Positions 1-8,993 of a stretch of DNA of 56,549 bases are shown here, piece by piece. The stretch is taken from contig CABUIO010000013.1 of the NCBI GenBank assembly GCA_902491625.1, positions 1 to 56,549 on the forward strand, in the 5' to 3' direction. Numbering within the stretch: the stretch's first letter is position 1; every line of letters begins with the position of its first letter. The position numbers and the translations under genes were made by a program. The notes beneath the pieces were generated by a model that saw only the letters and a list, made by a program, of their open reading frames with translations, had not been told where the DNA came from and did no database searches. The stretch is from an uncultured Porphyromonadaceae bacterium (GTDB taxonomy: Bacteria; Bacteroidota; Bacteroidia; Bacteroidales; Muribaculaceae).

Positions 1-220
1 TTTTTCACAATGCATTGATTACCAATATTCTACAAAAGCAGATTTTTTAGCCCGAAAACCGATTTGAAAGCACTACAGGCAGACAAAGAAACCCTGGAGA
101 GACAAAATTTAGCGAAATGACACAAGCCCGGAAGGACAAAGCGCGAGTCAGTCCGCGACGGAAACAGCCGGAAGTCTGCCGAATTTGTGTTGCACAACAT
201 AGATTTTAAGCATTGATTTT

Positions 221-252
221 TTTGGAGATTGGAATATAAATGGGTAAATTCG
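221..252 (+). promoter_or_regulatory. Possible Bacteroidetes promoter of the oxidoreductase operon
   Basis: TTTG at 221-224 is followed after exactly 20 bp by TAAATTCG at 245-252, one base off the TAnnTTTG -7 consensus. This would give a 5' UTR of roughly 95 nt before the ferredoxin gene at 355. The rest of 1-354 holds no gene that I can support; it is fairly A+T-rich, and I recognise no RNA gene or repeat in it. Confidence 0.35.
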
Positions 253-354
253 CCTTTTGAAAGACTATAAGGCATCGCGATGCCAATACCTGCATAAAAA
301 AGGCAATACACAATAATTAAATAACGCTTCTTAAATCTTAAAAACACTCAAACA

Positions 355-585
355 ATGGCAAAAGTAAGAGGTGCTGTTACCGTCAACACAGTGAGATGCA
401 AAGGTTGCAATCTGTGTGTCGTAGCGTGTCCGACCGATACGCTCGCGCTTGCAGCCGACGTAAACGACCGAGGTTATCACTTCGCCGAGATGGCACATCC
501 GGACAACTGCATCGGATGCGCGGCGTGCGCCTGGGTATGTCCCGACGCGTGCATCGAGGTGTACCGCTGCAAGGTAGAGGACTGA
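355..585 (+). CDS. 4Fe-4S ferredoxin-type delta subunit of 2-oxoacid:ferredoxin oxidoreductase
   Basis: This 76-residue protein has two CxxCxxCxxxCP clusters, at Cys15/18/21/25 and Cys52/55/58/62, so it should bind two [4Fe-4S] centres. It would pass electrons from the thiamine-dependent catalytic subunits to free ferredoxin. It is the first gene of a four-gene set in the order delta, alpha, beta, gamma, which is the arrangement of VorDABC/KorDABC enzymes of anaerobes. It acts in the cytoplasm. The sequence cannot decide between branched-chain 2-oxoacid (Vor) and 2-oxoglutarate (Kor) specificity. The start ATG follows an A-rich leader without a Shine-Dalgarno site, as is usual in Bacteroidetes. 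Confidence 0.9.
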   Translation: MAKVRGAVTVNTVRCKGCNLCVVACPTDTLALAADVNDRGYHFAEMAHPDNCIGCAACAWVCPDACIEVYRCKVED

Positions 586-609
586 GAACCAGAGAAGAAA
601 GAAACGGTA

Positions 610-1722
610 ATGGAAACCATAAAAAACACGACAACAACGATGAAAGAAGAGGTAAGACTGATGAAGGGCAACGAGGCCCTTGCGCATGCGGCGATCCGCT
701 ACGGATTTGACGGCTACTTCGGCTATCCCATCACCCCGCAGAGCGAGGTGCTGGAGACGCTTGAGGAGCTGATGCCCTGGGAGACGACCGGCATGGTCGT
801 GCTACAGGCGGAGTCGGAGCTTGCGGCAATCAATATGGTATATGGCGGCGCAGCCAGCGGCAAGGCGGTGATGACATCCTCGTCGTCGCCGGGCGTCAGC
901 CTGAAGCAGGAGGGAATCAGCTACATCGCGGCAGCCGAGCTTCCCGCCCTTATTATTAATGTGATGCGCGGCGGTCCGGGCCTTGGCACCATCCAGCCAT
1001 CGCAGGCCGACTATTTCCAGGCCACAAAGGGCGGCGGCCACGGCGACTACCATCTGATCGTCCTGGCACCCTCCACAGTGCAGGAGATGGTCGACTTCGT
1101 GGGTCTCGGCATGGATCTCGCGTTCAAATACACCAATCCGGCAATGGTGCTTGCCGACGGCATCGTGGGCCAGATGATGGAGAAGGTCGTTCTTCCCGAG
1201 CAGCGTCCGCGCCGCACCGACGACGAGGTGCGCGCACAGTGTCCCTGGGCAGCCGACGGCCGCAAAGGTCTGCGCAAACGCAACGTCATCACTTCGCTTG
1301 AACTTGAAAGCTCGCGCATGGAGGTGATCAACGAGCGCCTTCAGGCACGCTACAAGGAGATCGCCGCCAACGAGACACGCTGGGAGGAGATCGACACCGC
1401 CGACGCCGACTATCTGATGATAGCCTTCGGATCGATCGCACGTATCTGCGCCAAAGCCAAGGAGATGGCAGCCAAAGAGGGCATCAAGGTCGGCATCGTG
1501 CGCCCCATCACCCTCTGGCCCTTCCCCTACGAGGCAATCGAGAAAGCCGCCCAGGGCAAGAAAGGCATCCTCTGCGTCGAGCTAAACGCCGGCCAGATGA
1601 TCGAGGACGTGCGTCTCGCCGTCCACGACCGCATCCCGGTGGAGCATTTCGGACGCCTTGGAGGCATCATCCCCAGTCCCGACGAGGTTCTGAACGCCCT
1701 CAAGGGAAAAGTCATCAAGTAA
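610..1722 (+). CDS. vorB: 2-oxoacid:ferredoxin oxidoreductase alpha subunit (VorB/KorA type)
   Basis: This is the pyruvate-flavodoxin-oxidoreductase domain I/II subunit of a CoA-acylating 2-oxoacid oxidoreductase. The N-terminal part has the family signature GYFGYPITPQSE, and a MKGNEA segment precedes it. The enzyme oxidatively decarboxylates a 2-oxoacid to acyl-CoA and reduces ferredoxin; in gut Bacteroidales it links amino-acid or succinate metabolism to low-potential electrons. It follows the ferredoxin subunit by 24 nt and precedes the TPP subunit by 28 nt, so it is surely in the same operon. Two starts are possible: ATG 610 (given here) or ATG 640. The residues between them are low-complexity (several Thr), and homologues as I recall them begin near the second, so 640 may be the true start. 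Substrate specificity is inferred from context only. Confidence 0.88.
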   Translation: METIKNTTTTMKEEVRLMKGNEALAHAAIRYGFDGYFGYPITPQSEVLETLEELMPWETTGMVVLQAESELAAINMVYGGAASGKAVMTSSSSPGVSLKQEGISYIAAAELPALIINVMRGGPGLGTIQPSQADYFQATKGGGHGDYHLIVLAPSTVQEMVDFVGLGMDLAFKYTNPAMVLADGIVGQMMEKVVLPEQRPRRTDDEVRAQCPWAADGRKGLRKRNVITSLELESSRMEVINERLQARYKEIAANETRWEEIDTADADYLMIAFGSIARICAKAKEMAAKEGIKVGIVRPITLWPFPYEAIEKAAQGKKGILCVELNAGQMIEDVRLAVHDRIPVEHFGRLGGIIPSPDEVLNALKGKVIK

Positions 1723-1750
1723 GCACTACTCTAATACCTATCAGAACAAA

Positions 1751-2524
1751 ATGGAAATCACAGATATAATCAGAGAAGAGAACAAGGTCTACAGCAAGCC
1801 TGAACTTCTTGACGAAGTCCACATGCACTATTGTCCCGGCTGCAGCCATGGCGTGATCCATAAGCTTGTCGCCGAGATAATCGCCGAGATGGGACTTACG
1901 GAGCGCACCGTGGGTGTGTCGCCTGTAGGATGCGCAGTGTTTGCCTACAATTATATTGATGTCGACTGGGTAGAGGCAGCCCACGGCCGCGCACCGGCAG
2001 TGGCCACCGCCCTCTCACGCCTGTGGCCGGAGAATGTGGTGTTCACGTATCAGGGCGACGGCGACATGAGCGCCATCGGCACCGCCGAGTCGATCCACGC
2101 CGCCAACCGTGGCGAGAACATCGTGATGATCTTCGTCAACAACGCCATCTACGGCATGACGGGCGGCCAGATGGCTCCGACCACCCTCGTGGGTCAGAAG
2201 ACCGCCACCACCCCCTACGGCCGCCGCATCGACCTCAACGGCCATCCCCTGGAGATCACCAATCTGATGAAGGAGCTTGACGGCACATGCTACGTGACAC
2301 GTCAGGCAGTCCACACGCCGGCCGCCGTGCGCAAGACCAAGGCCGCCCTCAAGAAAGCCTTCGAGAACGCCATCAACAAACGCGGCACCTCGGTTGTGGA
2401 AGTCGTCTCGACCTGCAACTCGGGCTGGAAGATGAGTCCCGAGAAGGCCAACGAATGGATGGTTGAACACATGTTCCCGAAATATCCGCTCGGCGACCTG
2501 AAGGACGTAAAGCCCGCAGAGTGA
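1751..2524 (+). CDS. 2-oxoacid:ferredoxin oxidoreductase beta subunit, TPP-binding
   Basis: This 257-residue catalytic subunit binds thiamine pyrophosphate. The TPP/Mg motif starts with GDGD near residue 102 and ends about 28 residues later in FVNNAIYG, the classical GDG...NN pattern. CPGC at residues 28-31 (YCPGCSHG) is the conserved N-terminal motif of the KorB/VorA family. Length and motif order are normal. It lies between the alpha and gamma subunit genes with short spacers, as expected for one polycistronic unit. 2-oxoglutarate and 2-oxoisovalerate enzymes share these motifs, so the exact substrate is not resolved. Confidence 0.9.
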   Translation: MEITDIIREENKVYSKPELLDEVHMHYCPGCSHGVIHKLVAEIIAEMGLTERTVGVSPVGCAVFAYNYIDVDWVEAAHGRAPAVATALSRLWPENVVFTYQGDGDMSAIGTAESIHAANRGENIVMIFVNNAIYGMTGGQMAPTTLVGQKTATTPYGRRIDLNGHPLEITNLMKELDGTCYVTRQAVHTPAAVRKTKAALKKAFENAINKRGTSVVEVVSTCNSGWKMSPEKANEWMVEHMFPKYPLGDLKDVKPAE

Positions 2525-2566
2525 TAAAGAACCGGATTTGACTACCTAATAACCAATCGAAAAACA

Positions 2567-3106
2567 ATGACAGAAGAAATAATCATAGCCGGATTCGGCG
2601 GCCAGGGCGTGCTCTCCATGGGTAAGATTCTGGCATATTCGGGACTTATGGACGACAAGGAAGTGACCTGGATGCCCTCCTACGGACCCGAACAGCGCGG
2701 CGGCACAGCCAACGTCACCGTGATACTTTCCGACGAGAAGATCTCGTCGCCCATTCTGGATTCCTACGACATCGTTGTGGTTCTCAACCAGCAGAGCCTC
2801 GACAAGTTCGAGAGCAAGGTTAAGCCCGGCGGCATCCTGATCTACGACGACAACGGCATCCACAATCCCCCGACACGCACCGACATCAAGGTCTACCGCA
2901 TCGAGGCGATGAACGCATGTCTTGAGATGGGCAACAGCAAGACCTACAACATGGTCGTCATGGGCGCCCTCTTAGAGGTCATGCCATACAAGCTTCCGAT
3001 GGAGAACGTGGTGAAAGGTCTGAAGAAGAGCCTTCCCGAGCGTCACCACAAGCTTATACCTCTCAACGAGGCAGCGATCGAAAAGGGTCGCGAGCTCGTG
3101 AGATAA
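2567..3106 (+). CDS. 2-oxoacid:ferredoxin oxidoreductase gamma subunit
   Basis: This 179-residue subunit belongs to the pyruvate ferredoxin/flavodoxin oxidoreductase gamma family. The glycine-rich start GFGGQGV followed by a GKIL segment is diagnostic, and YGPEQRGGTANV is the second conserved block. It completes the delta-alpha-beta-gamma complex. It is the last gene of the operon and is followed 24 nt later by a strong intrinsic terminator. Nothing is missing or unusual. Confidence 0.9.
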   Translation: MTEEIIIAGFGGQGVLSMGKILAYSGLMDDKEVTWMPSYGPEQRGGTANVTVILSDEKISSPILDSYDIVVVLNQQSLDKFESKVKPGGILIYDDNGIHNPPTRTDIKVYRIEAMNACLEMGNSKTYNMVVMGALLEVMPYKLPMENVVKGLKKSLPERHHKLIPLNEAAIEKGRELVR

Positions 3107-3130
3107 CAGACCGCAACCGATACAGAACCG

Positions 3131-3160
3131 AGAGGCCGCTACATGCGGCCTCTTTTGTTT
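3131..3160 (+). terminator. Intrinsic terminator of the 2-oxoacid oxidoreductase operon
   Basis: A 9-bp G+C-rich stem (AGAGGCCGC / GCGGCCTCT) with a 5-nt loop is followed by TTTTGTTTT. It sits 24 nt after the stop of the gamma subunit. Confidence 0.85.
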
Positions 3161-3223
3161 TCCTCGGCACGGGCAGAGACAGGAGAACAGGAGGACTTTT
3201 GGGGACAGGAGCTATTTTTTTCT

Positions 3224-3298
3224 AACCATTATTAACCATTATTCTCTAACCATTGATAACCATTTTTGGCGAACTATAAGGAACCATGAGGAACCATT
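3224..3298. repeat. Cluster of six AACCAT(T) heptamers
   Basis: AACCATT occurs at 3224, 3234, 3248, 3258 and 3292, and AACCAT at 3282. The first four lie with starts 10-14 bp apart, i.e. near one helical turn, just upstream of the membrane-protein gene at 3318. They could be an array of binding sites or a decayed simple repeat; the sequence alone does not decide. Confidence 0.5.
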
Positions 3299-3317
3299 GC
3301 GCATCGGCATGGTCTGA

Positions 3318-4949
3318 ATGATGGTAGTTTGGATTATTGAGACAAAAGGACTAATTTTGCTTCATCAGAATAAATTGAAGAATCGGTTAGCTGACATATC
3401 AAAAGGGCTGTCGGTCGCTTTCTTATCCCGGAGTAAAGCGGCACGATTCTTCTTTCTCGTCCTTTTCCTTACAGCTTCCCTTATCTCTCTGCTACTGTTC
3501 TATGTCCCCAAGGCACTCGACGACCTATGGTTTCTCGACGGTATCACCGATGCTCCGGGCCTACATGCCTTCTCCTCGGCATGTGCCGTGCTTGTCAAAA
3601 GACTTTCCACCGACACGGGACGTCTGGGCGCCATCATCTCGCCGGTGTTTCTCGCGCTGCTGCCCAAGTGGGTATACAACATTCTCACCGGCATTTTCTT
3701 CATTCTGCTTGTCGAAGGGAGCCGCCGTCTGGCGAGGGTCAGAGCCGGAGGGTTGTGGAGCTTCCTTATTCTCGCAATCTGCCTTTTGGCTCTCCCATGG
3801 TACGATTATCTGCTGATCCTGACCTACGGCATCAATTATATCTGGGCAGCCGCATGTGCTGTCTGGAGTGCCGCTCTGTTTCTCCGACCGGAGAGCCTCA
3901 CAAGCCGGCGACGTCTGTGGTTCGCTGCAACGATCTGCTTCATTGCGGGATGGATGCACGAAGGATTCGGCATTCCGCTATCCGCCGCCGCTGTAGCGAT
4001 GCTTATCTTTCCGGCAATGCGCCGCCGCAGACTCCTACCGACGGCAGCCACAATAGTCGGAACGGCGATGACCGCACTCTCCCCTGCAATCTGGAACCGG
4101 TTGGCATACACGGAGTCGGTCTCGGCTCCAAGCTATCCTTTAGGCGAGGCAATATATCATTTCGGACCATTGACCATATCCCTGATTGTTTTTACAATCG
4201 CCCTCTTCGTTGCGTTGTGGCGAAGACGCCGATTCACGCCCGATATGGTTTTCTTCTCTGTTTTCAATCTTGTGGCAGCCTCCGTCAGCTTCATGTTCTA
4301 TTGCGGTCCACGGATCACCACGCCGGCCATCCTTTTCTCTCTTGTGGGCGCGATTCATTTCACGGCACCTTTTGTCAAACCATTGCCGCGTAAGCTGTCG
4401 GGCATGGTCTCGTTGCTTCTGTCCGCGGCCTTTATGGTCCATCTTGTCGCGGCTATTCAACTTCAAAGGGAGTTGATGGCTCAGTTCCGGCAAGTGGAAA
4501 GTCTGTTCACGGCATCTTGTGATGGACAGATATACATGGATCTCATGCAGCCGCATCCGGACATGTCGCTATATAAGACCACGGTCAGACAGTTTAATGA
4601 GAAGGTGCCCAGAGAGATGTTCAGCCGATACTACGACCAATCCGGCCATAAGTCACTCACCATCCTTCCGGAACGTCTTTCCGGTTTTAAAGTCGGAGCA
4701 GGTGAACCATTGCGCTCTGCGCAGGGACTATATCTGTTCAAAGGATGCATCGTGGCGTTGCCCGATGACAGTTCCACTTCCGATACGGGACATCTCACAC
4801 TTGTCACGGCAGATGGCACAACCATTTCCTCACGCTATCGCGGACAACTGTTCAAGACCGCAGGAGGTGATACCTGCCGGCTCATCACTCCTCACGCCGT
4901 TCTTATCAACCCTGCAATCACCATAACCGACATCAGGATTGAACGGTGA
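3318..4949 (+). CDS. Polytopic membrane protein, DUF6056-like
   Basis: This protein of about 543 residues has a first hydrophobic helix near residues 45-64 followed by a DD-containing periplasmic loop (KALDDLWFLDG). Many more hydrophobic segments extend to about residue 390, and a soluble C-terminal part of about 150 residues follows. This layout resembles DUF6056 and GT-C-fold glycosyltransferase-like proteins of Bacteroidetes, where an acidic motif after the first helix is typical. The function is unknown; a role in transferring lipid-linked sugars is only a fold-based guess. It is monocistronic, with a terminator before it. The start is uncertain: ATG 3318 and 3321 are adjacent, and about 40 residues precede the first helix. 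The A+T-rich leader with AACCAT repeats lies immediately upstream. Confidence 0.65.
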   Translation: MMVVWIIETKGLILLHQNKLKNRLADISKGLSVAFLSRSKAARFFFLVLFLTASLISLLLFYVPKALDDLWFLDGITDAPGLHAFSSACAVLVKRLSTDTGRLGAIISPVFLALLPKWVYNILTGIFFILLVEGSRRLARVRAGGLWSFLILAICLLALPWYDYLLILTYGINYIWAAACAVWSAALFLRPESLTSRRRLWFAATICFIAGWMHEGFGIPLSAAAVAMLIFPAMRRRRLLPTAATIVGTAMTALSPAIWNRLAYTESVSAPSYPLGEAIYHFGPLTISLIVFTIALFVALWRRRRFTPDMVFFSVFNLVAASVSFMFYCGPRITTPAILFSLVGAIHFTAPFVKPLPRKLSGMVSLLLSAAFMVHLVAAIQLQRELMAQFRQVESLFTASCDGQIYMDLMQPHPDMSLYKTTVRQFNEKVPREMFSRYYDQSGHKSLTILPERLSGFKVGAGEPLRSAQGLYLFKGCIVALPDDSSTSDTGHLTLVTADGTTISSRYRGQLFKTAGGDTCRLITPHAVLINPAITITDIRIER

Positions 4950-4957
4950 GGGGCACC

Positions 4958-5004
4958 AAAAAAAGCATGCCGACATGCCTCTCGAGGTTTCATGTCAACA
5001 TGCT
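4958..5004 (-). terminator. Intrinsic terminator of rubrerythrin (leftward)
   Basis: Read on the minus strand, AGCATGTTGACATG pairs with CATGTCGGCATGCT through 12 Watson-Crick and two U-G wobble pairs, and is followed by a run of seven T. The T-run is on the minus strand, so it ends leftward transcription from the rubrerythrin gene. Confidence 0.8.
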
Positions 5005-5027
5005 TTAGTTTAAGATAATTACGTGTT

Positions 5028-5612
5028 TCAGAGATTGTCGGCCTTGCGTTCGAAGTAGCCCTGATCCTTGCCGCACACGGGGCATTTCTTGGGAGCGGAG
5101 GATCCTTTGTGAACGTATCCGCAGTGCATGCATTGCCATTCCTGGCCGGGATTGTCAGATGTGAAGACCTGCTCGTCCGTCATCTGCTCAAGAAGGGCAA
5201 GGTAGCGTTTCTCGTGTTCGACTTCCACTTTGGCTACAAGCTTGAACAACGAAGCGATCTTGGGGAAACCTTCCTCTGCGGCAGTGGATGCAAAGCCGGT
5301 GTAGAGTACGCTCCATTCCTCTTTCTCTCCTGCGGCAGCCTCGCGAAGGTTCGTCATCGTGTCGGCCACAACACCGGCCGGATAAGCGGCGTTAATGGTC
5401 ACCATTCCGCCTTCGAGCTGCGAGAAGAAGAGTCCGGCATGAGTAAGTTCCTGATCGGCAGTGATTTCAAAGACTTTTGCAATCTGCATGTAGCCTTCTT
5501 CCCTTGCTTTGGCGGCAAAGAGAGTATAGCGGTTGCGAGCCTGACTTTCGCCGGCAAAAGCGGCGAGAAGGTTATGTTCGGTCTGAGTGCCTTTAATTGA
5601 TTTATTTTCCAT
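5028..5612 (-). CDS. rbr: Rubrerythrin
   Basis: This 194-residue protein has two domains. An N-terminal ferritin-like di-iron four-helix bundle has Glu/His ligand motifs, including EHNLLAAFAGESQARNRY at the start and EVEHEKRY near residue 135. A C-terminal rubredoxin-like domain has two CxxC knuckles (CMHCGYV and CPVCG). Rubrerythrins reduce hydrogen peroxide with electrons from NADH-linked partners and protect strict anaerobes from oxygen exposure; the enzyme is cytoplasmic. Length is typical. It has its own terminator, and the gene upstream on the same strand (TraB-like) is 103 nt away. No obvious PerR/OxyR site could be identified by eye. Confidence 0.95.
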   Translation of the reverse strand: MENKSIKGTQTEHNLLAAFAGESQARNRYTLFAAKAREEGYMQIAKVFEITADQELTHAGLFFSQLEGGMVTINAAYPAGVVADTMTNLREAAAGEKEEWSVLYTGFASTAAEEGFPKIASLFKLVAKVEVEHEKRYLALLEQMTDEQVFTSDNPGQEWQCMHCGYVHKGSSAPKKCPVCGKDQGYFERKADNL

Positions 5613-5715
5613 AAGAAACTCTTAGAGGTTTATTTTTTATTATTATAAACGCTGAAAGAATGAAATTGTTCGGGTTTCAGAATAGGAAATCAGACCGTCG
5701 GATTCCCTGAGTCTG

Positions 5716-6585
5716 TCAGAAAGGGGTGACGGTGTAGCCAAGCTTGCGGAGGCCTTCGACGAGTCCGACGTCGCCATAGAGGTGGAGGGCACCGACAGCG
5801 ACAAAGAGGGGCTCGGCCTTCATCATGTCGGGAAGCTTCTTCAGCCACGCCTCGTTGCGTTTGTCGAGTAGAATCTCGAAGAATTCACCTTCGTTATCAA
5901 CGGCCGATTCCTTGGCCACTTTCCAGAGAGCGTCGGCGTCCTTGGCAAGGTATGCGTCAGTAAGTTCGCGAGTGCTCTTCACGCACTCCTCGGGATTTTC
6001 AAGAGTCTTGACGAGGGATTCGAGCTGACGGCTCACAGGGATATAGCCGAAAAGCACCTGAGCCTGAAATTCGGGAGTCTCCAGACCGACGACCTTGACG
6101 GAGTCGCGTTTGGCAAGCTTCTGGAAGTATGTGTCGAGCTGTCCGGCCTCAGGCATCTCCTTTGAAGCGAGCACCCCGGCGAGCGTGACCTCCGCCACGA
6201 TGGGCTTCATCGGCTCAAGCATGGAAAGCGCTATGCCGCCGGTGAGTTCGGCATACTTGGCGTTAAGCTCGTCGTAGCGCTCCTTTGGAAGGAGCTTGGA
6301 GAGAGTGCTGTCGGCGGCCGCGAGCATGTAAGGCTGCATTGCGGCCGCCATGGCCATCGGATTGTCGGTCATGTCCAGCTCACCTACGACACAGTCGACC
6401 TCCTTAAGCGCCTTAGACACCTCAGGCATCGAGTCGAGAATCGCCTCGGAGGCAAAGTGGTGGGTGCCGAAAAGATAGGAAGGCTTTGTGAGACCGTTGC
6501 CTTCGACCTTATAGAAGATCTGTGCGGAGCAACCGAAGACGGCGCAGACGATGAGGAGCATTGAAAAGAGTAGATTGCGTTTCAT
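5716..6585 (-). CDS. TraB/GumN family protein, secreted or lipid-anchored
   Basis: This 289-residue protein has an N-terminal signal sequence ending in VCAVFGCSAQ. Cys19 sits in a lipobox-like position, so it may be a lipoprotein. The mature part begins with IFYKVEGNGLTKPSYLFGTHH, and the GTHH motif (residues 40-43) is the first conserved block of the TraB/GumN (Tiki-like) family. A second conserved block lies near the C-terminus (LFVAVGALHLYGDVGLVEGL, with the GAxHL pattern). Tiki-like members are metal-dependent proteases in animals, but the role of the bacterial members is unsettled. It stands alone on the minus strand between rubrerythrin and a long gap. Confidence 0.85.
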   Translation of the reverse strand: MKRNLLFSMLLIVCAVFGCSAQIFYKVEGNGLTKPSYLFGTHHFASEAILDSMPEVSKALKEVDCVVGELDMTDNPMAMAAAMQPYMLAAADSTLSKLLPKERYDELNAKYAELTGGIALSMLEPMKPIVAEVTLAGVLASKEMPEAGQLDTYFQKLAKRDSVKVVGLETPEFQAQVLFGYIPVSRQLESLVKTLENPEECVKSTRELTDAYLAKDADALWKVAKESAVDNEGEFFEILLDKRNEAWLKKLPDMMKAEPLFVAVGALHLYGDVGLVEGLRKLGYTVTPF

Positions 6586-6689
6586 TTTCGTTTTCGTTTT
6601 TTGTTTACTGTTTTCCCTATTAGTCGCAGAAAGGGCGGAAAAACTACATGGCGAAGGCTAAAAATTTCACCGCCTTAAGCAACCGCCTT

Positions 6690-6732
6690 AAAAACAGCAA
6701 ACTGTGTCCGGAAAAATTTTACCGGACACAGT
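6690..6732 (-). terminator. Probable terminator of the M6 metalloprotease gene (leftward)
   Basis: ACTGTGTCCGG at 6701-6711 pairs perfectly with CCGGACACAGT at 6722-6732 (11 bp, 10-nt A/T loop). On the minus strand the stem is followed by TTGCTGTTTTT. It lies 34 nt past the stop of the protease gene. Confidence 0.65.
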
Positions 6733-6765
6733 CAACCAATAATAGCTATTAGCTATGAGAAAAAT

Positions 6766-8859
6766 TTATCGTACCGTTACTTTTTGAACGCGGTTGCCAA
6801 GGCGGACGATGTAGATGCCGGGGGCGAGGTTCTCGTTGGCCACGCGCACGCCTGTAAGGTTGTAGATCTCGGCGCCCTCGGGAGCGACGATGCCGCCATT
6901 CACGCCATAGACAGGAGCAGCCTCGTTGTCGGCGCCGATGGACTCAACGCCCACCACATCCGTGACGTTCTGAGGTGTGAAGACAATCTCGGAGCTATGG
7001 TTCTTCGAAGGCACACCCTTCACGCAGCGCACATAGGCGTGGTATTCAAGACCCATCTTTGCGGTAGTGAGATTCTTGATCTCGACGCTTGTGACGTTGC
7101 CCACGTTCTTCTCGTTATAGCCGGCCTCGAAAGACTGCTTGCCGGAGGATGTGTAGCGATAGATCGTCACCATATAGCTGTCAGCGCCCTCGACGGGATC
7201 CCATTCCACGACGAAACCGGCTGTAGGATCGCCATTTGCGTTAGCAGTGCGCAAGGGCTTGTGTATGTTGACAATCTCGGAAGGCTCTTCACGAACCACA
7301 TTGTAGTCGAAGGAAGTCACGCTTGTTTCCGGGTCAAAGCCGATGGAAGTGATGAAGACATCGAGAGGATTGGCTATAGTGTTTGAAGCATAGGCCTGAA
7401 GATTGATCTCAGCCTGCGGATAGATGTATGTGAGGCCGACCTTGGTGCCGGGGAAAGCGGCATTTATCGGGTTGCCTATGGTGCCGAGGAAAGGATTGGC
7501 TGTTCCGTCGGCAGAGACAAGATAGCAACGGGGATGTCCGGCGGTCACGTTCACCTTATTGCTGGTCCAGATGCTGCTGCTGTACTGGAGGTGCCATACG
7601 AGCATACCGTTGTCGCGAAGGTAGGCGTCCCAGTTTTTCTTGTCGCGGCTTTCGAGGATGAAATACTCGGTATCATAGGGTTTGCCGTTGGTGCGCACGA
7701 CAGGGACACGGATAGCCTGACCACCCTGCTGCACCGGCTTAAGGTCGTAGTGGGTGTTGTCGGCGGCGGGAGTGTATTCGATCCACTTGTACATCCATTT
7801 CTCGTAGGCCGAGAGAGAGGGAGGGCAGTATCCCTCGTTGTTGTAGGAACCGCCGTCCATGATGTCCCAGTCGCCGGGGGTCACTTCTGTTCCCGCATAA
7901 GCCGGAGAATAGAGGTCGGGCATGCCGAGCACGTGTCCGAACTCATGGACGAATGTACCGGGGCCGTCAAGGTATTTGTCGTTGTCATAGTAGTGCATCT
8001 GGCCGTTGAGCTCGTTGGAGCAGGCGTAGGGACCCATCTGCACGCCGTCGTAGTAGTAGCCGAAGTAGGCGAGGGTGCTCTGGTGAGGCCAGATGACCTG
8101 ACCCTGAAGGGGGGTGTCGGCCTGGCCGTAGCCGGCATAGAAGAAATAGACGGTGTCGACTATGCCGTCATTGTCGTAGTCATATTTGGAGTAGTCTATC
8201 TCGCTGTTAAGCTCGTCGAGGACATATTTGATAGCCTCGCGCCAGCGGTCGTATTTGCTGCTGCTGCTGTCGCCGGTGTAGTATTTGGCAGTATTCGGGA
8301 GAGTCACGACACGGCTCACGTCGAATACGGGAGCATACTGGCCGTTGGAGTTGAAGACATAGTAGTCGCGTGCGGAGCCGTTGCTTCCGAATTTGGAGTA
8401 TCCCTCCTTGTTGAGCATGTCGTTGATGTCCTGGGGGGATGTGGGCTGGAAGCGGACGTCGCTGAATTCGACGAGCACGACGAGAGAGCGTGTCTCGCCC
8501 TTGGTGGGATATGTGGTGCGGCCGTCGCTGTCAAGGGCTGCCATGCGCTGAGGAGCACGCATGAGGCCGTTGACATCGGCGTCGAGGGCAGCCTGATACA
8601 TGTTGTCGACGATCTCCTGTGTGGCAAGAACCGGCTGACCGTCGGCGAGTTCACGCACGAGAGCGCCGTCGGCAGTCTTGCGGAGAAGCATGCCGTCAAG
8701 ATCGGTTAGGTAGCTGAAATGTTCGTCGCCGTGGAGACGGAACTCGACGGTTGTGCCGTCGGGGTTAACCTGCGAGAGCACACCGCGGTAGGCGGGCTTT
8801 GCCGAAAGACACAGCGGCAACGCAAGGGCAGCGAGTGGGAGTAGATTTCTTACTTTCAT
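6766..8859 (-). CDS. Secreted M6-family metalloprotease with T9SS-style C-terminal tail
   Basis: This 697-residue protein begins with a signal peptide (MKVRNLLPLAALALPLCLSA) and a propeptide-like region of about 100 residues. An M6 (immune inhibitor A-like) peptidase domain follows. The zinc motif HEFGHVLGMPD has His305, Glu306, His309 and the downstream Asp expected of the metzincin-like HExxHxxGxxD pattern. After the catalytic domain comes a region resembling a fibronectin type III fold. The last about 65 residues form a tail with the pattern IYNLTGVRV...LAPGIYIVRLG, as in T9SS type A sorting domains. It should be an exported endopeptidase, probably surface-attached or released through T9SS. 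It is transcribed alone and ends at a hairpin terminator. Confidence 0.85.
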   Translation of the reverse strand: MKVRNLLPLAALALPLCLSAKPAYRGVLSQVNPDGTTVEFRLHGDEHFSYLTDLDGMLLRKTADGALVRELADGQPVLATQEIVDNMYQAALDADVNGLMRAPQRMAALDSDGRTTYPTKGETRSLVVLVEFSDVRFQPTSPQDINDMLNKEGYSKFGSNGSARDYYVFNSNGQYAPVFDVSRVVTLPNTAKYYTGDSSSSKYDRWREAIKYVLDELNSEIDYSKYDYDNDGIVDTVYFFYAGYGQADTPLQGQVIWPHQSTLAYFGYYYDGVQMGPYACSNELNGQMHYYDNDKYLDGPGTFVHEFGHVLGMPDLYSPAYAGTEVTPGDWDIMDGGSYNNEGYCPPSLSAYEKWMYKWIEYTPAADNTHYDLKPVQQGGQAIRVPVVRTNGKPYDTEYFILESRDKKNWDAYLRDNGMLVWHLQYSSSIWTSNKVNVTAGHPRCYLVSADGTANPFLGTIGNPINAAFPGTKVGLTYIYPQAEINLQAYASNTIANPLDVFITSIGFDPETSVTSFDYNVVREEPSEIVNIHKPLRTANANGDPTAGFVVEWDPVEGADSYMVTIYRYTSSGKQSFEAGYNEKNVGNVTSVEIKNLTTAKMGLEYHAYVRCVKGVPSKNHSSEIVFTPQNVTDVVGVESIGADNEAAPVYGVNGGIVAPEGAEIYNLTGVRVANENLAPGIYIVRLGNRVQKVTVR

Positions 8860-8993
8860 ATCGTGTCAGTCTTTTGATTTTGTAAATAGAACGGCTTCAG
8901 CAGTCCAAGCCGGGGGAAGAGTTTTATCCGTTGAAAATCCAGGTGTAAAATCGTCATGTGGCCGTGATGAGCCGCGTCAGTAAAACAGATTGG

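Noticed and set aside
3318..4949. Assigning the membrane protein as a specific glycosyltransferase
   Set aside because: The DD motif and topology fit a GT-C-like fold, but no substrate or family-specific residues could be confirmed by eye.
7534..8709. A 391-codon rightward frame opposite the M6 protease
   Set aside because: It is antisense to a protease with an intact zinc motif; no domain or promoter supports it.
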